Assembly: GCF_900112415.1 (NCBI RefSeq)
Contig: NZ_FOLV01000008.1
Coordinates: forward strand, 62,001-126,000
DNA length: 64,000 nucleotides
Source: Bacillus sp. 491mf
GTDB lineage: Bacteria > Bacillota > Bacilli > Bacillales > Bacillaceae_G
Reading direction: 5' to 3'
Below the pieces are notes generated by a model. That model did not search any database, had not been told where the DNA came from, and worked only from the letters and a program-made list of their open reading frames with translations. Numbering within the stretch: the first letter of the stretch is position 1; each line of letters begins with the position of its first letter. Shown piece by piece: positions 49,926 through 58,922 of this stretch. The position numbers were made by a program, and so were the translations under genes.

Positions 49926-51692
49926 TTAAACGGTTAAATGTTTTAATTTGTTATATCCAACAAGATCTTGTGCTTTCCAAGGAATCACTACATATTGTCC
50001 ATTCGATCTTTTTTCTACTTCACGCATCCATTCTATTTCTGACATCGCTCTGCCATATAAAATAGGGTCTTTCGTATGCGTTGCATATAAACTTTGATTA
50101 ACGACCCACCAGGTTGGTGTGATATTTGCTCGTTTTAAATCCTCTTGCAAACGACTTGCTTCAAACACTGGTGTAGCTTCTGCTAATGTTACAATCACAA
50201 CACCTGTTTCTTTTGGATTGCGAAGACGTGGTAATAATTGTTTTACGGAAACTGGAACTTCGCCAGCTGAACGCTCAATTTCTTTATGATACGAATGTGC
50301 TGCATCAAGCAATAATAATGTATGTCCCGTTGGTGCTGTATCAATGACTACAATTTCATTACTTGCCTTTTCTACAATATCGGCAAACGCACGAAAGATC
50401 GCAATTTCTTCTGTACAAGGAGACCGTAAATCCTCTTCCAAATATGCTAATCCTTCCTCATCTAACAACTCACTTGATTGATTTAGAATTTCTTCTCGGT
50501 AATTTTCCACTTCAATTTTTGGATCAATACGGCTTACCGATAGGTTTCCATGTAAAGATTCATGGTGCATGACATAATTCAAGTGTGCTGCTGGATCAGT
50601 AGTAGTTAAATGTACCTTGTGTCCTTTTTCAACTAGACCAACCGCAATAGCAGATGCGACAGTCGTTTTTCCCACGCCACCTTTCCCCATCGTGAAAATA
50701 ACACGTTGACCAGTTTTGTGTATATCCTCAATCAACTCTTTTAAAGGCGCTGTTTTCATATCTTCGGATTCTAATAACACTATATCGGTTATAGCATTAT
50801 TCATAAATAGCTTGCGAAGATTTTCAATACCAGTAAGATTAAACGAAGCTAAAGGAACATCATAAGTTGGAACCCGCTTTAACTCATTTGGCATTTGTTC
50901 TAATGCCTTCGTTTGTCTCTCATAAAAAGCTTGAGATACTTCATCCCCTTTCACATGATTTTGCATCATCCCATTGATAAGTAGTACTTGATTCTGTACC
51001 CCAATTTCCCCAAGTTCTTTTGAAGCCCTTGCAGCTTCTTGTAATGGAGATATGTCCGGACGTGTTACTAACACTAATGTTGTTTGTTCTCCACTAGACA
51101 GTTTGGCAACTGTTTCTTCATACAGTTTTTTCTTCTCACTTAATCCAGCAAGTGGCCCAAGACAAGAAGCACCATGTGTACTTTCTTCTAAGAATCCACT
51201 CCATGCTGTTGGAAGTTGAAGAAGGCGCAACGTATGTCCTGTTGGTGCTGTATCAAAAATAATATGATCGTACTGTTTTGTTAGTTCTTTATTTGTTAAT
51301 AAAGATGAAAACTCATCGAATGCTGCAATTTCAACCGTACATGCCCCTGAAAGCTGTTCTTCCATTTGATTAATAACCGCTTCTGGAAGTTTTTCACGAT
51401 AAGGTCCTACAACCCGTTCTTTATACTGGATTGCTGCTGTTTCAGGGTCTAAATTAGCTACGAATAAATTATTTACACTTTGACTTTCTACTGGTTGATT
51501 CGTTAGTTCCATACCAAACACATCTTGTAAATTCGATGCTGGGTCTGTACTTACAAGCAATACACGCTTTCCTTTATCAGCTAATGTGATTGCGGTTGCA
51601 CATGCAGTTGATGTTTTTCCCACACCACCTTTTCCCGTAAAGAATAGAAATGGTGTAAATTCCATTGTCTGTGGATTATATAAACGAGTCAT
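49926..51692 (-). CDS. arsA: ArsA arsenical pump-driving ATPase
   Basis: 588 residues with two fused ATPase halves. Each half has a deviant Walker A: FTGKGGVGKTSTACATA (~18) and TMGKGGVGKTTVASAIA (~335), and the signal-transduction DTAPTGHTLRLLQLP / DTAPTGHTLLLLDAA. Cys residues of the metalloid site are in SGACTVEIAAF and SPCTEEIAIF. ArsA drives As(III)/Sb(III) extrusion through ArsB or Acr3-type pumps. GAAAGAAGGAATAG precedes the ATG. Order arsR-arsC-arsD-arsA with acr3 divergent is a known ars arrangement. Confidence 0.95.
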   Translation of the reverse strand: MTRLYNPQTMEFTPFLFFTGKGGVGKTSTACATAITLADKGKRVLLVSTDPASNLQDVFGMELTNQPVESQSVNNLFVANLDPETAAIQYKERVVGPYREKLPEAVINQMEEQLSGACTVEIAAFDEFSSLLTNKELTKQYDHIIFDTAPTGHTLRLLQLPTAWSGFLEESTHGASCLGPLAGLSEKKKLYEETVAKLSSGEQTTLVLVTRPDISPLQEAARASKELGEIGVQNQVLLINGMMQNHVKGDEVSQAFYERQTKALEQMPNELKRVPTYDVPLASFNLTGIENLRKLFMNNAITDIVLLESEDMKTAPLKELIEDIHKTGQRVIFTMGKGGVGKTTVASAIAVGLVEKGHKVHLTTTDPAAHLNYVMHHESLHGNLSVSRIDPKIEVENYREEILNQSSELLDEEGLAYLEEDLRSPCTEEIAIFRAFADIVEKASNEIVVIDTAPTGHTLLLLDAAHSYHKEIERSAGEVPVSVKQLLPRLRNPKETGVVIVTLAEATPVFEASRLQEDLKRANITPTWWVVNQSLYATHTKDPILYGRAMSEIEWMREVEKRSNGQYVVIPWKAQDLVGYNKLKHLTV

Positions 51693-51711
51693 GTCTATTC
51701 CTTCTTTCTCT

Positions 51712-52071
51712 TTACTTTTTCACGTTTAATCCTAAACGTACACGAGGCTTTTGACTTAACTCTTCTTCTGTTAATCCTGTTAATGCAACAAATTCATCAT
51801 TTGATAAGTATTCTTTTTCTTTTACCACTTCACCATCAACAAGAGTAACAGGAAGCACTTCAGGACCTTTTTCCATTAACAATTTACTAATGATTTCATT
51901 TGATGCAAACGCATCTGGTTCACTTGCTAAATTATAGCGTGTGATATCAAATCCTTTATTTTTTAAATTGTTAACAGCCACAGAAACTCGAATTAATTCT
52001 GGGTCTACACTTGGTCCACAAACACCTGTTGAACAACACATTGCCGGATCATAAATTTCAATTTTTTTCAT
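51712..52071 (-). CDS. arsD: ArsD arsenite metallochaperone
   Basis: 119 residues. The As(III)-binding cysteines C12, C13 and C18 lie in DPAMCCSTGVCGPSVDPEL, the defining motif; a thioredoxin-like fold follows. ArsD hands arsenite to ArsA and is a weak regulator. It lacks the additional C-terminal Cys pairs of some family members (none seen after 18). It is separated from arsC by a hairpin (52096-52117) and lies 19 bases before arsA. AAAAGAAAATG precedes the start. Confidence 0.95.
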   Translation of the reverse strand: MKKIEIYDPAMCCSTGVCGPSVDPELIRVSVAVNNLKNKGFDITRYNLASEPDAFASNEIISKLLMEKGPEVLPVTLVDGEVVKEKEYLSNDEFVALTGLTEEELSQKPRVRLGLNVKK

Positions 52072-52095
52072 TTTCTTTTCCCCCTATATACAAGA

Positions 52096-52117
52096 AGCCG
52101 AGAACTTCTTCTCGGCT
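52096..52117 (-). terminator. Intercistronic hairpin between arsC and arsD
   Basis: AGCCGAGAA / TTCTCGGCT 9-bp stem, CTTC loop; the minus-strand tail TTCTTGTATATAG is only partly T-rich. A partial terminator or stability element that would lower arsD-arsA expression. Confidence 0.6.
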
Positions 52118-52127
52118 ATGTTTTTGA

Positions 52128-52529
52128 TTACTCACCTGTTTCCGCAAATTTCTTAATGTGTGCACCAATCTCATCACGCACACGTTGAAACACTGACCAA
52201 TCTTGCCCTGCTGGATCATCAAATCCCCAATGTTCATGTTTCACATGTGGAGGAATTGTCGGGCATATGTCTCTCGCATGTCCACATAATGTCACAACAA
52301 AGTCTGCTTTATTTAAAATGTCAAGGTCGATGATATCTGATGTTTGACCTATAATATCAATATTTACTTCATTCATTGCTTTAATTGCATTTGGATTCAC
52401 GCCATGTGCTTCAATCCCTGCAGAGTAAACATTCCATGTATCACCCAAATACTTTTCCCCAAACCCTTCAGCTATCTGGCTACGACAAGAGTTACCTGTA
52501 CACAAGAAATAGATTGTTTTCTTTGTCAT
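52128..52529 (-). CDS. arsC: ArsC thioredoxin-coupled arsenate reductase
   Basis: 133 residues of the low-molecular-weight phosphatase-like ArsC class. Catalytic P-loop [11 protein letters not shown] with Cys10, and the redox pair C82 and C89 in [12 protein letters not shown]; these three cysteines are the cascade of the Staphylococcus/Bacillus enzyme that uses thioredoxin. Asp in the [11 protein letters not shown] stretch is the general acid. It reduces As(V) to As(III) for export. Starts 25 bases after arsR with GGAGATGAACAG upstream. Confidence 0.95.
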   Translation of the reverse strand: MTKKTIYFLCTGNSCRSQIAEGFGEKYLGDTWNVYSAGIEAHGVNPNAIKAMNEVNIDIIGQTSDIIDLDILNKADFVVTLCGHARDICPTIPPHVKHEHWGFDDPAGQDWSVFQRVRDEIGAHIKKFAETGE

Positions 52530-52554
52530 GTCTGTTCATCTCCTATTATATCTT

Positions 52555-52884
52555 TTAGTTACAGCAGTTATCATCACAAGTAATTGCACCTTCAGGTAGG
52601 TCTACATGACGAATCACATCTTGAACCAATTCATAGTATTCACTTTCTGTATTCATGGAGTAATAAATCCATTGTCCACGTCTTTCTTCTGTTACAAGCC
52701 CTGCATCCTTTAGCTTGCGTACATGCTGACTAATAGAAGGTTGACTCATTTTAAATATATCTACAAAGTTACAAACACAATATTCTTGTTCATATACCAT
52801 TCGCATCATCGCTAATCGCGTTTTATCTCCTAGCAATTTCAGGATACTTGATACCTTTTCCATTTCTAATATTGTTTTTTGCAT
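52555..52884 (-). CDS. arsR: ArsR arsenic-responsive repressor
   Basis: 109-residue ArsR/SmtB winged helix. Metal-binding Cys36 and Cys38 in the ECVC-type motif EYCVCNF in the alpha3 region, recognition helix MSQPSISQHVRKLKDAGL, wing RRGQWIYYSM. A further CNDDNCCN-like Cys group closes the C-terminus (TCDDNCCN). It would repress both itself and divergent acr3 through paired operators in the intergenic stretch and release them when As(III) binds. AGGAGGTTGAG precedes the ATG. Confidence 0.95.
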   Translation of the reverse strand: MQKTILEMEKVSSILKLLGDKTRLAMMRMVYEQEYCVCNFVDIFKMSQPSISQHVRKLKDAGLVTEERRGQWIYYSMNTESEYYELVQDVIRHVDLPEGAITCDDNCCN

Positions 52885-52913
52885 ATCTCAACCTCCTATT
52901 CTTAATAATAAGT

Positions 52914-52933
52914 ATATAAGCATTCACTTATAT
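52914..52933. promoter_or_regulatory. Probable ArsR operator, arsR side
   Basis: ATATAAG..CTTATAT dyad with 6-bp spacer, 30 bases from the arsR start. Same dyad as the acr3-side site. Confidence 0.7.
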
Positions 52934-53090
52934 GTTCAACTAAAAAATACTCATAAAACAAAAAAATATAAACAGAATCCTCTTTTCTCCTGCAGATTGT
53001 ACATCCGTTTTCCAATAAGAAATTACACTTATTTTTTTCAAAAAATCCTCTTTCATTCAAAACACTTGAAAAATATATAACCAAACGCTA

Positions 53091-53110
53091 ATATAAGTGT
53101 ATACTTATAT
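53091..53110. promoter_or_regulatory. Probable ArsR operator, acr3 side
   Basis: ATATAAGT..ACTTATAT perfect 8-bp dyad with a 4-bp spacer, 37 bases from the acr3 start. Confidence 0.7.
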
Positions 53111-53146
53111 AAATGAACGATAATATATATCAAGGAGGAGAAGAAA

Positions 53147-54205
53147 GTGGAGAAAATCAGTAAAAACTTATCTTTTCTAGACCGCTATTTAACGTTGTGG
53201 ATATTCCTAGCTATGGCATTAGGTGTATTCATTGGCTATGTATCACCTAATTTTGTTGATCATCTAAACTCTTTACAAGTAGGAACAACGTCTATTCCCA
53301 TTGCCATAGGACTCATTATTATGATGTATCCACCACTAGCAAAAGTTCGCTACGAGGAAATGTGGCGCGTATTTAAAGGCTGGAAAGTGCTATTATTATC
53401 TTTATTTCAAAACTGGGTCATTGGACCAATTTTAATGTTCGTATTAGCAATCGTTTTTCTACAAGATTATCCAGAATATATGGTGGGTTTAATCATGATT
53501 GGTTTAGCTCGTTGTATTGCCATGGTTGTCGTATGGAATGATCTCGCACAAGGTGACCGTGAATACACTGCAGGTCTTGTTGCCTTTAATTCTATTTTTC
53601 AAATCTTACTGTACTCTGTATACACATATGTATTCGTCACAGTATTACCGAAATGGCTAGGTATGGAGAGCTTTGTTGTAGATATTTCAATGGGGGAAAT
53701 CGCAAAAAGCGTGGGTATTTATCTCGGAATTCCTTTTGTTGCAGGTATGTTAACACGACTTACTTTTGTAAAAACAAAAGGACGTGAATGGTATGAGTCA
53801 ACAATCGTTCCTCGTATTAGTCCATTAACGTTAATTGCATTACTTTTTACAATCATTGTGATGTTCTCTATTAAAGGCGAAATGATTGTTCAGCTACCAA
53901 TGGATGTTGTACGAATTGCAATTCCATTACTTATTTACTTTATCTTAATGTTCTTTGTTTCGTTCTTCTTATCTAAGAAAATGGGAACAAGTTACCCTGT
54001 TGCAACTTCTTTATCATTCACAGCAGCAAGTAATAACTTTGAATTAGCTATCGCTGTTGCAGTTGGGGTATTTGGTATTCATTCAGGAGCAGCTTTTGCA
54101 GCAGTGATCGGTCCATTAGTAGAAGTGCCTGTTTTAATTGCACTTGTTAATGTTGCATTGAAACTACAAAAGAAATTTTCAAATACTACTGTAATCAAAG
54201 AGTAA
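53147..54205 (+). CDS. acr3: Acr3-type arsenite efflux permease
   Basis: 352-residue Acr3 (bile/arsenite/riboflavin superfamily) transporter with ten membrane helices. The essential family cysteine is C123 in [17 protein letters not shown], and the second half includes the [12 protein letters not shown] and [21 protein letters not shown] motifs. It exports As(III) with proton antiport, possibly energised by ArsA. GTG start at 53147 with AAGGAGG upstream. Divergent from the arsR-C-D-A-iscA-like operon. The ATP-driven ArsA with Acr3 rather than ArsB is less usual but documented. Confidence 0.94.
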   Translation: MEKISKNLSFLDRYLTLWIFLAMALGVFIGYVSPNFVDHLNSLQVGTTSIPIAIGLIIMMYPPLAKVRYEEMWRVFKGWKVLLLSLFQNWVIGPILMFVLAIVFLQDYPEYMVGLIMIGLARCIAMVVVWNDLAQGDREYTAGLVAFNSIFQILLYSVYTYVFVTVLPKWLGMESFVVDISMGEIAKSVGIYLGIPFVAGMLTRLTFVKTKGREWYESTIVPRISPLTLIALLFTIIVMFSIKGEMIVQLPMDVVRIAIPLLIYFILMFFVSFFLSKKMGTSYPVATSLSFTAASNNFELAIAVAVGVFGIHSGAAFAAVIGPLVEVPVLIALVNVALKLQKKFSNTTVIKE

Positions 54206-54627
54206 CAACAGGCTATTTACTTCAGTATCATTTAAATCATAATAACTCCAAGTACCCTGTGTTTCTTTAATTATCAAACGTCTTGTGAAATGAATAATAT
54301 AACAAGTATGATAACAGCTACACAAAAAGAAAAATTTTATATTATCACCGTTAGATAACCTTGTTACTAATATAATGTGCTATATCCACCTCACTCCTTC
54401 AGCACGCATAATTTATCTGAAAATCTCTATTAAATTTGGAAATATCCTCTTTCATCGATTCACCTCAACTCCGCCCCCCCAAATATGATTCCCCCTTACA
54501 CCGAGAGTGAAAAGGTTAGAATTTTCTTATTTAATAACGAAAGGATAAACCTTATGTATCATAGGGGCTCGTCCCCTCTAAAAAGGTTGGATGTCAATTT
54601 TTTTAACTTACATTTATATAAATTGAT
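54206..54627. other. Gene-free stretch downstream of acr3
   Basis: No gene or repeat was recognised. A minus-strand 18-codon frame (MKEDISKFNRDFQINYAC) with GAGGTGAATCG upstream lies near 54455-54400; significance unclear. Contains a run of Cs at 54473-54480. Confidence 0.3.
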
Positions 54628-55572
54628 TTATAAACATTTTTCAGGATCGATTTCAATAAACTCCCATTGTCCTTTCGTATCCTTTTTATATTGCGCGGCC
54701 AAAATATCTGTGTCATTTGTTAGTTGAAAAAATACAAAGCGATATTTGTTCCCATCAGTTCCAATCACATCAATTTGTTTCGTATAGTCTTCTTGTTTTG
54801 TTGGAAGTCGTTCCTTTACAAGTTCACACCAATTTCCGAACATGATATCAACAACCGCCTCTGCATTATGTTGCCAAAGATGATAAGCAGCACATAAAAA
54901 GTCCTCACCATATAGGTCAATATCGGCAATTTTGTATGATTTACCTTCCTTTTCAATATAAATATAACCGTAATAATAAGCGAAATAAGTAATCCCTTTA
55001 GCTGAACCTTCAATTGTTTCAATTTCAAAGAAATAACGGCTTGCCTTTGGATATTTTTTATCTCGATGTAACGGTGCTAGTTTTATTAAATTGATATGTC
55101 CAATTCCTTCGAATGAACGAAAATAACTCTTATAGGAAACTCTTTTTTGATATTGACTTGTGAAAAAGTTATAAGCGATTGGATACGGAATTTTTGATAG
55201 TCCAACACTCCCGCAACCTCCCTTTTTATATTTCGTAAGATTTTCAGCTTCTCGTAAAACACTGAAATAATTTATAATTGTATTTTCCGGTGAATTCATA
55301 AGCGACGGTGGAAGAACGATTTGATAGTATTGTTTATCAATGAAGGAATCAAAAAATTGATAGTTAAATCGTTTATTCAGAACGGGAAAGCATGACGGCC
55401 GAAAGTACTTTTCTAAATTCTCTTCTCTATCATCACTTTGCCCGTTTCCTACTTTATATTTTTGTTTTTGAAACATGGCCCCCATAATAATTTCACATGT
55501 ATTTAAGTTCTTCCTTTGTATAAATCGTTGAAAAAAAGCGAATTTCTTATCCTTTAAATGAAAGCCCTTCAT
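54628..55572 (-). CDS. Hypothetical protein, 314 residues
   Basis: Soluble, no signal peptide or membrane helix seen. Rich in Tyr and Phe (many Y-F pairs), with KYKKGGCGSVGLSKIPYPIA near the middle and IGTDGNKYRFVFFQLTNDTD near the end. No family was recognised, and it stands alone between acr3 and a deacetylase gene. ATG 55572 is preceded by GGATGGAGTGG; the longer frame to 55596 lacks a site. Possible role in phage or stress defence cannot be judged. Confidence 0.65.
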   Translation of the reverse strand: MKGFHLKDKKFAFFQRFIQRKNLNTCEIIMGAMFQKQKYKVGNGQSDDREENLEKYFRPSCFPVLNKRFNYQFFDSFIDKQYYQIVLPPSLMNSPENTIINYFSVLREAENLTKYKKGGCGSVGLSKIPYPIAYNFFTSQYQKRVSYKSYFRSFEGIGHINLIKLAPLHRDKKYPKASRYFFEIETIEGSAKGITYFAYYYGYIYIEKEGKSYKIADIDLYGEDFLCAAYHLWQHNAEAVVDIMFGNWCELVKERLPTKQEDYTKQIDVIGTDGNKYRFVFFQLTNDTDILAAQYKKDTKGQWEFIEIDPEKCL

Positions 55573-55774
55573 AATTCCACTCCATCCTAAAAGCATATGT
55601 CTTTAAAATGTATGATTTCATTACACCTTTCATAAACGAAATCCCAAAAATCTTACATTGAGTTCAAAAAACATTGTTTACTTGTAAATATATTTTTTCA
55701 GTACTATACATAAAATTCCTAATATAATAGAATGAAAGAGAATGGAATTATTAGATACAGAAAGAAGGACATTT

Positions 55775-56602
55775 ATGCGTAACAAATCATCACTCGTAAC
55801 TTTATTTAAAAGATCTCTTATTATGTGTGTAGGAATTTCATGCATATGCGGAGCATCTATCGGGTCAAATCACATTGTAAAAGCTAGTACAGAGGATTCT
55901 TCACAAACTGTTCAACTAGTAAGTGAAATACAAACTGCATTAGCTCCAAAAGAGACCCCTCAACAATACAATGGTCAAGTTAGAAAAGTAGCATATCTTA
56001 CTTTTGACGATGGACCTGGAAAATACACAGCTCAACTATTGGATACACTAAAGCAAAATGGTGCAAAAGCTACTTTTTTCCTTATTGGCTCAAACGTTAA
56101 AGAATATCCAAATTTAGTAAAACGCGAATTAGCAGAAGGTCACTATGTCGGCATGCATAGTATGTCACATGATTACACGAAGCTGTACAAGCAAGGCGGT
56201 TATGTGAACGAAATGAAAGAAGATCAAAAATTAATTTCTAATATTATTGGACAATCTCCAAAATTAACTCGTCCACCGTATGGTTCCATGCCAGGACTCA
56301 ATGAAGCATTGCGAAATCAAGTCGCTGAAAATGATTTGCGCGTATGGGACTGGACGATCGATTCTTTAGATTGGAAATATAATAAAATGCCAGTGGATGC
56401 TGCTTCTGCTAAAATTGTAGAAAATGTAATTGCAGGTGCAAAAACAAACAGAGAGGTAATCCTGCTACATGATATTCACCCACAATCTGTTTCTGCCGTA
56501 TCTGCTATTATTAAAGGGCTAAAAGATAAGGGCTATGAGTTTGAAAGTTATAATGAAAACGAACATTTCGACTTAAACTTCTGGCATGATAAACGAATTT
56601 AA
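55775..56602 (+). CDS. Polysaccharide deacetylase (NodB domain), secreted
   Basis: 275 residues: signal/anchor (~15-35), linker, then NodB domain from ~75. Motifs: TFDDGPGKYT (Asp-Asp metal and base), GMHSMSHDY (H-x4-H form HSMSH), RPPYGSMPG, WDWTIDSLDW and ILLHDIHP. Members deacetylate N-acetylglucosamine in peptidoglycan or chitin-like polymers, often giving lysozyme resistance. ATG 55775 follows AGAAGGACATTT; ATG 55742 has no site. Ends in a terminator. Confidence 0.9.
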   Translation: MRNKSSLVTLFKRSLIMCVGISCICGASIGSNHIVKASTEDSSQTVQLVSEIQTALAPKETPQQYNGQVRKVAYLTFDDGPGKYTAQLLDTLKQNGAKATFFLIGSNVKEYPNLVKRELAEGHYVGMHSMSHDYTKLYKQGGYVNEMKEDQKLISNIIGQSPKLTRPPYGSMPGLNEALRNQVAENDLRVWDWTIDSLDWKYNKMPVDAASAKIVENVIAGAKTNREVILLHDIHPQSVSAVSAIIKGLKDKGYEFESYNENEHFDLNFWHDKRI

Positions 56603-56609
56603 CATGAAT

Positions 56610-56648
56610 AAAAGGACTAATTTCTATCTGATAGGAATCAGTCCTTTT
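56610..56648 (+). terminator. Terminator after polysaccharide deacetylase
   Basis: AAAAGGACT / AGTCCTTTT 9-bp stem with a 21-nt loop containing a second small hairpin, ending in TTTTCT. Shared with the convergent sigma-factor gene. Confidence 0.75.
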
Positions 56649-56676
56649 CTAATTACAGGGTTTTTCTAACGCATTT

Positions 56677-57579
56677 TTAATCTGCGATATCTATATTAAT
56701 ATGGAAATGTTGTAACTTATCAGGATTTAAAATAATATAAATAGATTTAATTTTAACCCCTTCAAATTCAAAACTCATTATAGCTTGTATTCCTGTACGA
56801 TTTCTAATTACAATTCCAGGACAACCATTTACTTCTGTTTGCAACATAAAGTATTCTTCTTGATTCGTAAGAAATTTTGTTGCTAACGTAGTAAGAAGTT
56901 GTTTTACACGCACTGCACCATAAATAGGTTTAGCTGCAGCGGTTACTTTGCCGCCGCCATCTGCATAATAAGTGATATCTTCCCAAAGAATTTCCATCAA
57001 CTGATTTGTATTTCCCTTTTGAATAGCATTTATAAAACATGCGATGACTTGTTCATGATCTTCTTTTACACTTTCGACCGCAATTTTCTTTTCAAGTTCT
57101 GGAAGCGCCTTTTTTATTCTGCTTAAGATTTTACGGCAATTCGCTTCTTTTTTTTGCACAATTTCAGCAATCGTTTCATAGTCATATTCCAAAATTTCAC
57201 GGAGTATAAAAACAGCTCTTTCTATAGGATTCAATTGCTCAAATAATACAAGCAAAGCATATGACATATCATTTTTCATCATTATTTCCTGTAATGGATC
57301 TGTTTCTATTACTGCAATTGGTTCTGGTAGCCATGTTCCAACATAAAGTTCTCTTTTTTTCTTTGAAGATTTCAATAAGTCTAAGCAACGATTCGTAACC
57401 AATTTACACAGAAATGCTTTTATGTTTAAGCTGTGCTTCATTTCATATTCATTCAACTTTATAAACACATCTTGAATAATATCTTCTGCATCCGCAATAC
57501 TGCCCGTCATTTTATAAGCAAGTGAGAAAAGGAGCGGTTTATAATTGGTATATAATTGACTAAGTTCAGCGTTTTCCAT
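56677..57579 (-). CDS. ECF41-type RNA polymerase sigma factor with SnoaL-like C-domain
   Basis: 300 residues: sigma-2 (~10-75) and sigma-4 (~105-165) domains of an ECF factor, then a ~120-residue SnoaL-like extension. All three ECF41 signatures are present: WLPEP in the linker (VGTWLPEPI), DGGGK (YADGGGKVTAA) and NPDKL near the end. In ECF41 the C-terminal domain controls the factor in place of an anti-sigma. ATG 57579 follows GAGGACTATTTAT. It lies 27 bases after the oxidoreductase gene whose promoter (58812-58838) fits ECF41, implying autoregulation. Confidence 0.9.
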   Translation of the reverse strand: MENAELSQLYTNYKPLLFSLAYKMTGSIADAEDIIQDVFIKLNEYEMKHSLNIKAFLCKLVTNRCLDLLKSSKKKRELYVGTWLPEPIAVIETDPLQEIMMKNDMSYALLVLFEQLNPIERAVFILREILEYDYETIAEIVQKKEANCRKILSRIKKALPELEKKIAVESVKEDHEQVIACFINAIQKGNTNQLMEILWEDITYYADGGGKVTAAAKPIYGAVRVKQLLTTLATKFLTNQEEYFMLQTEVNGCPGIVIRNRTGIQAIMSFEFEGVKIKSIYIILNPDKLQHFHINIDIAD

Positions 57580-57606
57580 ATAAATAGTCCTCACTTTCTA
57601 TTTCAG

Positions 57607-58788
57607 TTAGACAAGCAAACTAGCTTGATCCCATGTTCTTTCTCGAATACGAGCACCCATTTTCCCTGATAAAATAAAGTCCAGTCCCCATTTTTGAATC
57701 CAAACGAAGCCATTATGAGGTCCAAGACTTATACAATATAATTTTATCGGGTACGCTTTGTGAGTGACAGAGTTACATATTCCATGTATCTCATTCTTTA
57801 AAATTTTACTCAACCTCGTCGCCTGCGGAATCGCTTCTTTACACGTCATTCCATCTACTTGATTCGTTTTTTTGTCAACAATCCTTGCACAATCTCCAAT
57901 TGCATATATATGTGAATGTCCTTCTATACTATACGTATTAGTGACTAATATTTGGTTCTCATTTGATAACGGAAGCTGAAATGATTGAATGATAGGATTC
58001 ACTTTCACACCTAGTGTCCAAACACACTCACCCGCTGCATATGTTGTTCCGTTTGTACACAGTAATTGACCATTTTCAAATTTCATTACTTTCGTTTTAC
58101 AGATGCATTTTATTCCGATCTTTTTAAGTTCATCTGTTAATCGTTCACTTACTTTTACTGGAACACCTCGTAATAAATGTTCTTTGGAATCAAACAAAAT
58201 GACTTCTACCTCAGCTGGATTAAGGTCTGCCTTTTGAACTTCTTCTTTAAACCAAACACATATTTCTGCAGAAGTCTCAATACCAGTAATCCCTCCGCCA
58301 ACAATAGCAGCGCGCAATAGTTCTCGTCTAACCTCTTTGTTTTCTTCCATTTTTGCTAATTGAATTAACGAAAGCAATTTTTGTCTTACTGTTGCAGCAG
58401 TCTGCACACTACTTAATGTTGTACCACCTAACGTACTGGGGATTTCTTGAATGACACTCCCTAAAGCAAATACAAGGTAATCATATTGCACGGTTCTTAT
58501 TCTTTCATCTTCTAATTTTACCTCTATTTCTTTTTCAGAATGATTACACGCTATCACTTCCCCTTTTATACATTCCATTCCATCTGTACAATACCTTTTT
58601 AATGGAACTTTTAAATCTGCATCTTCAACAACTGACTTAAACAATAAGACCTTCCGAAAATGAAACGAGTTTTTATCAATTAACGTGATTTTCACTTCTT
58701 TTCCAAGTGAAGAACGTAATTCTTTTTTTAACCCGTTTAATAAATTAATACCAGCAAATCCTCCGCCTAAAATAATAATATGTTTCAT
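57607..58788 (-). CDS. NADH dehydrogenase (NDH-2)-like FAD/NAD oxidoreductase
   Basis: 393 residues. First dinucleotide fold HIIILGGGFAGINLL binds FAD, second AAIVGGGITGIETSAEI binds NAD(P)H, and YAIGDCARI completes the FAD site; no C-terminal membrane-anchor helix is strong. Resembles YutJ/YumB-type NDH-2 or related quinone reductases. ATG 58788 has GGGGGAATTAAG upstream; 40 additional codons upstream overlap the promoter. It is co-transcribed with the ECF41 sigma gene; ECF41 factors usually sit beside a carboxymuconolactone decarboxylase, oxidoreductase or epimerase. Confidence 0.85.
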   Translation of the reverse strand: MKHIIILGGGFAGINLLNGLKKELRSSLGKEVKITLIDKNSFHFRKVLLFKSVVEDADLKVPLKRYCTDGMECIKGEVIACNHSEKEIEVKLEDERIRTVQYDYLVFALGSVIQEIPSTLGGTTLSSVQTAATVRQKLLSLIQLAKMEENKEVRRELLRAAIVGGGITGIETSAEICVWFKEEVQKADLNPAEVEVILFDSKEHLLRGVPVKVSERLTDELKKIGIKCICKTKVMKFENGQLLCTNGTTYAAGECVWTLGVKVNPIIQSFQLPLSNENQILVTNTYSIEGHSHIYAIGDCARIVDKKTNQVDGMTCKEAIPQATRLSKILKNEIHGICNSVTHKAYPIKLYCISLGPHNGFVWIQKWGLDFILSGKMGARIRERTWDQASLLV

Positions 58789-58811
58789 CTTAATTCCCCC
58801 TTTCCCCTTAA

Positions 58812-58838
58812 AACGATTTAAGATCTTCATTTGTGACA
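58812..58838 (-). promoter_or_regulatory. Near-consensus ECF41 promoter
   Basis: Minus strand: TGTCACA (58838-58832), 16 bp, CGTT (58815-58812). The published ECF41 consensus is TGTCACA-n16-CGTC (from memory), so only the last base differs. Leader to the start codon about 20 nt. Confidence 0.7.
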
Positions 58839-58855
58839 TATTGAAAGGGAAAATC

Positions 58856-58902
58856 AAAAAACTACCTGCTCCTTCAGTGAATATAGAAACAGGTAGTTTT
58901 TT
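58856..58902. terminator. Bidirectional terminator between YbaK and oxidoreductase genes
   Basis: AAAAAACTACCTG / CAGGTAGTTTTTT 13-bp perfect stem with T-runs on both sides. It ends the YbaK gene, 20 bases downstream of its stop. Confidence 0.85.
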
Positions 58903-58922
58903 ATACATTTCATTTTAATTAT

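Noticed and set aside
54485-54727. 80-codon plus-strand frame downstream of acr3
   Set aside because: Overlaps the end of the minus-strand 314-residue gene and has no ribosome site.
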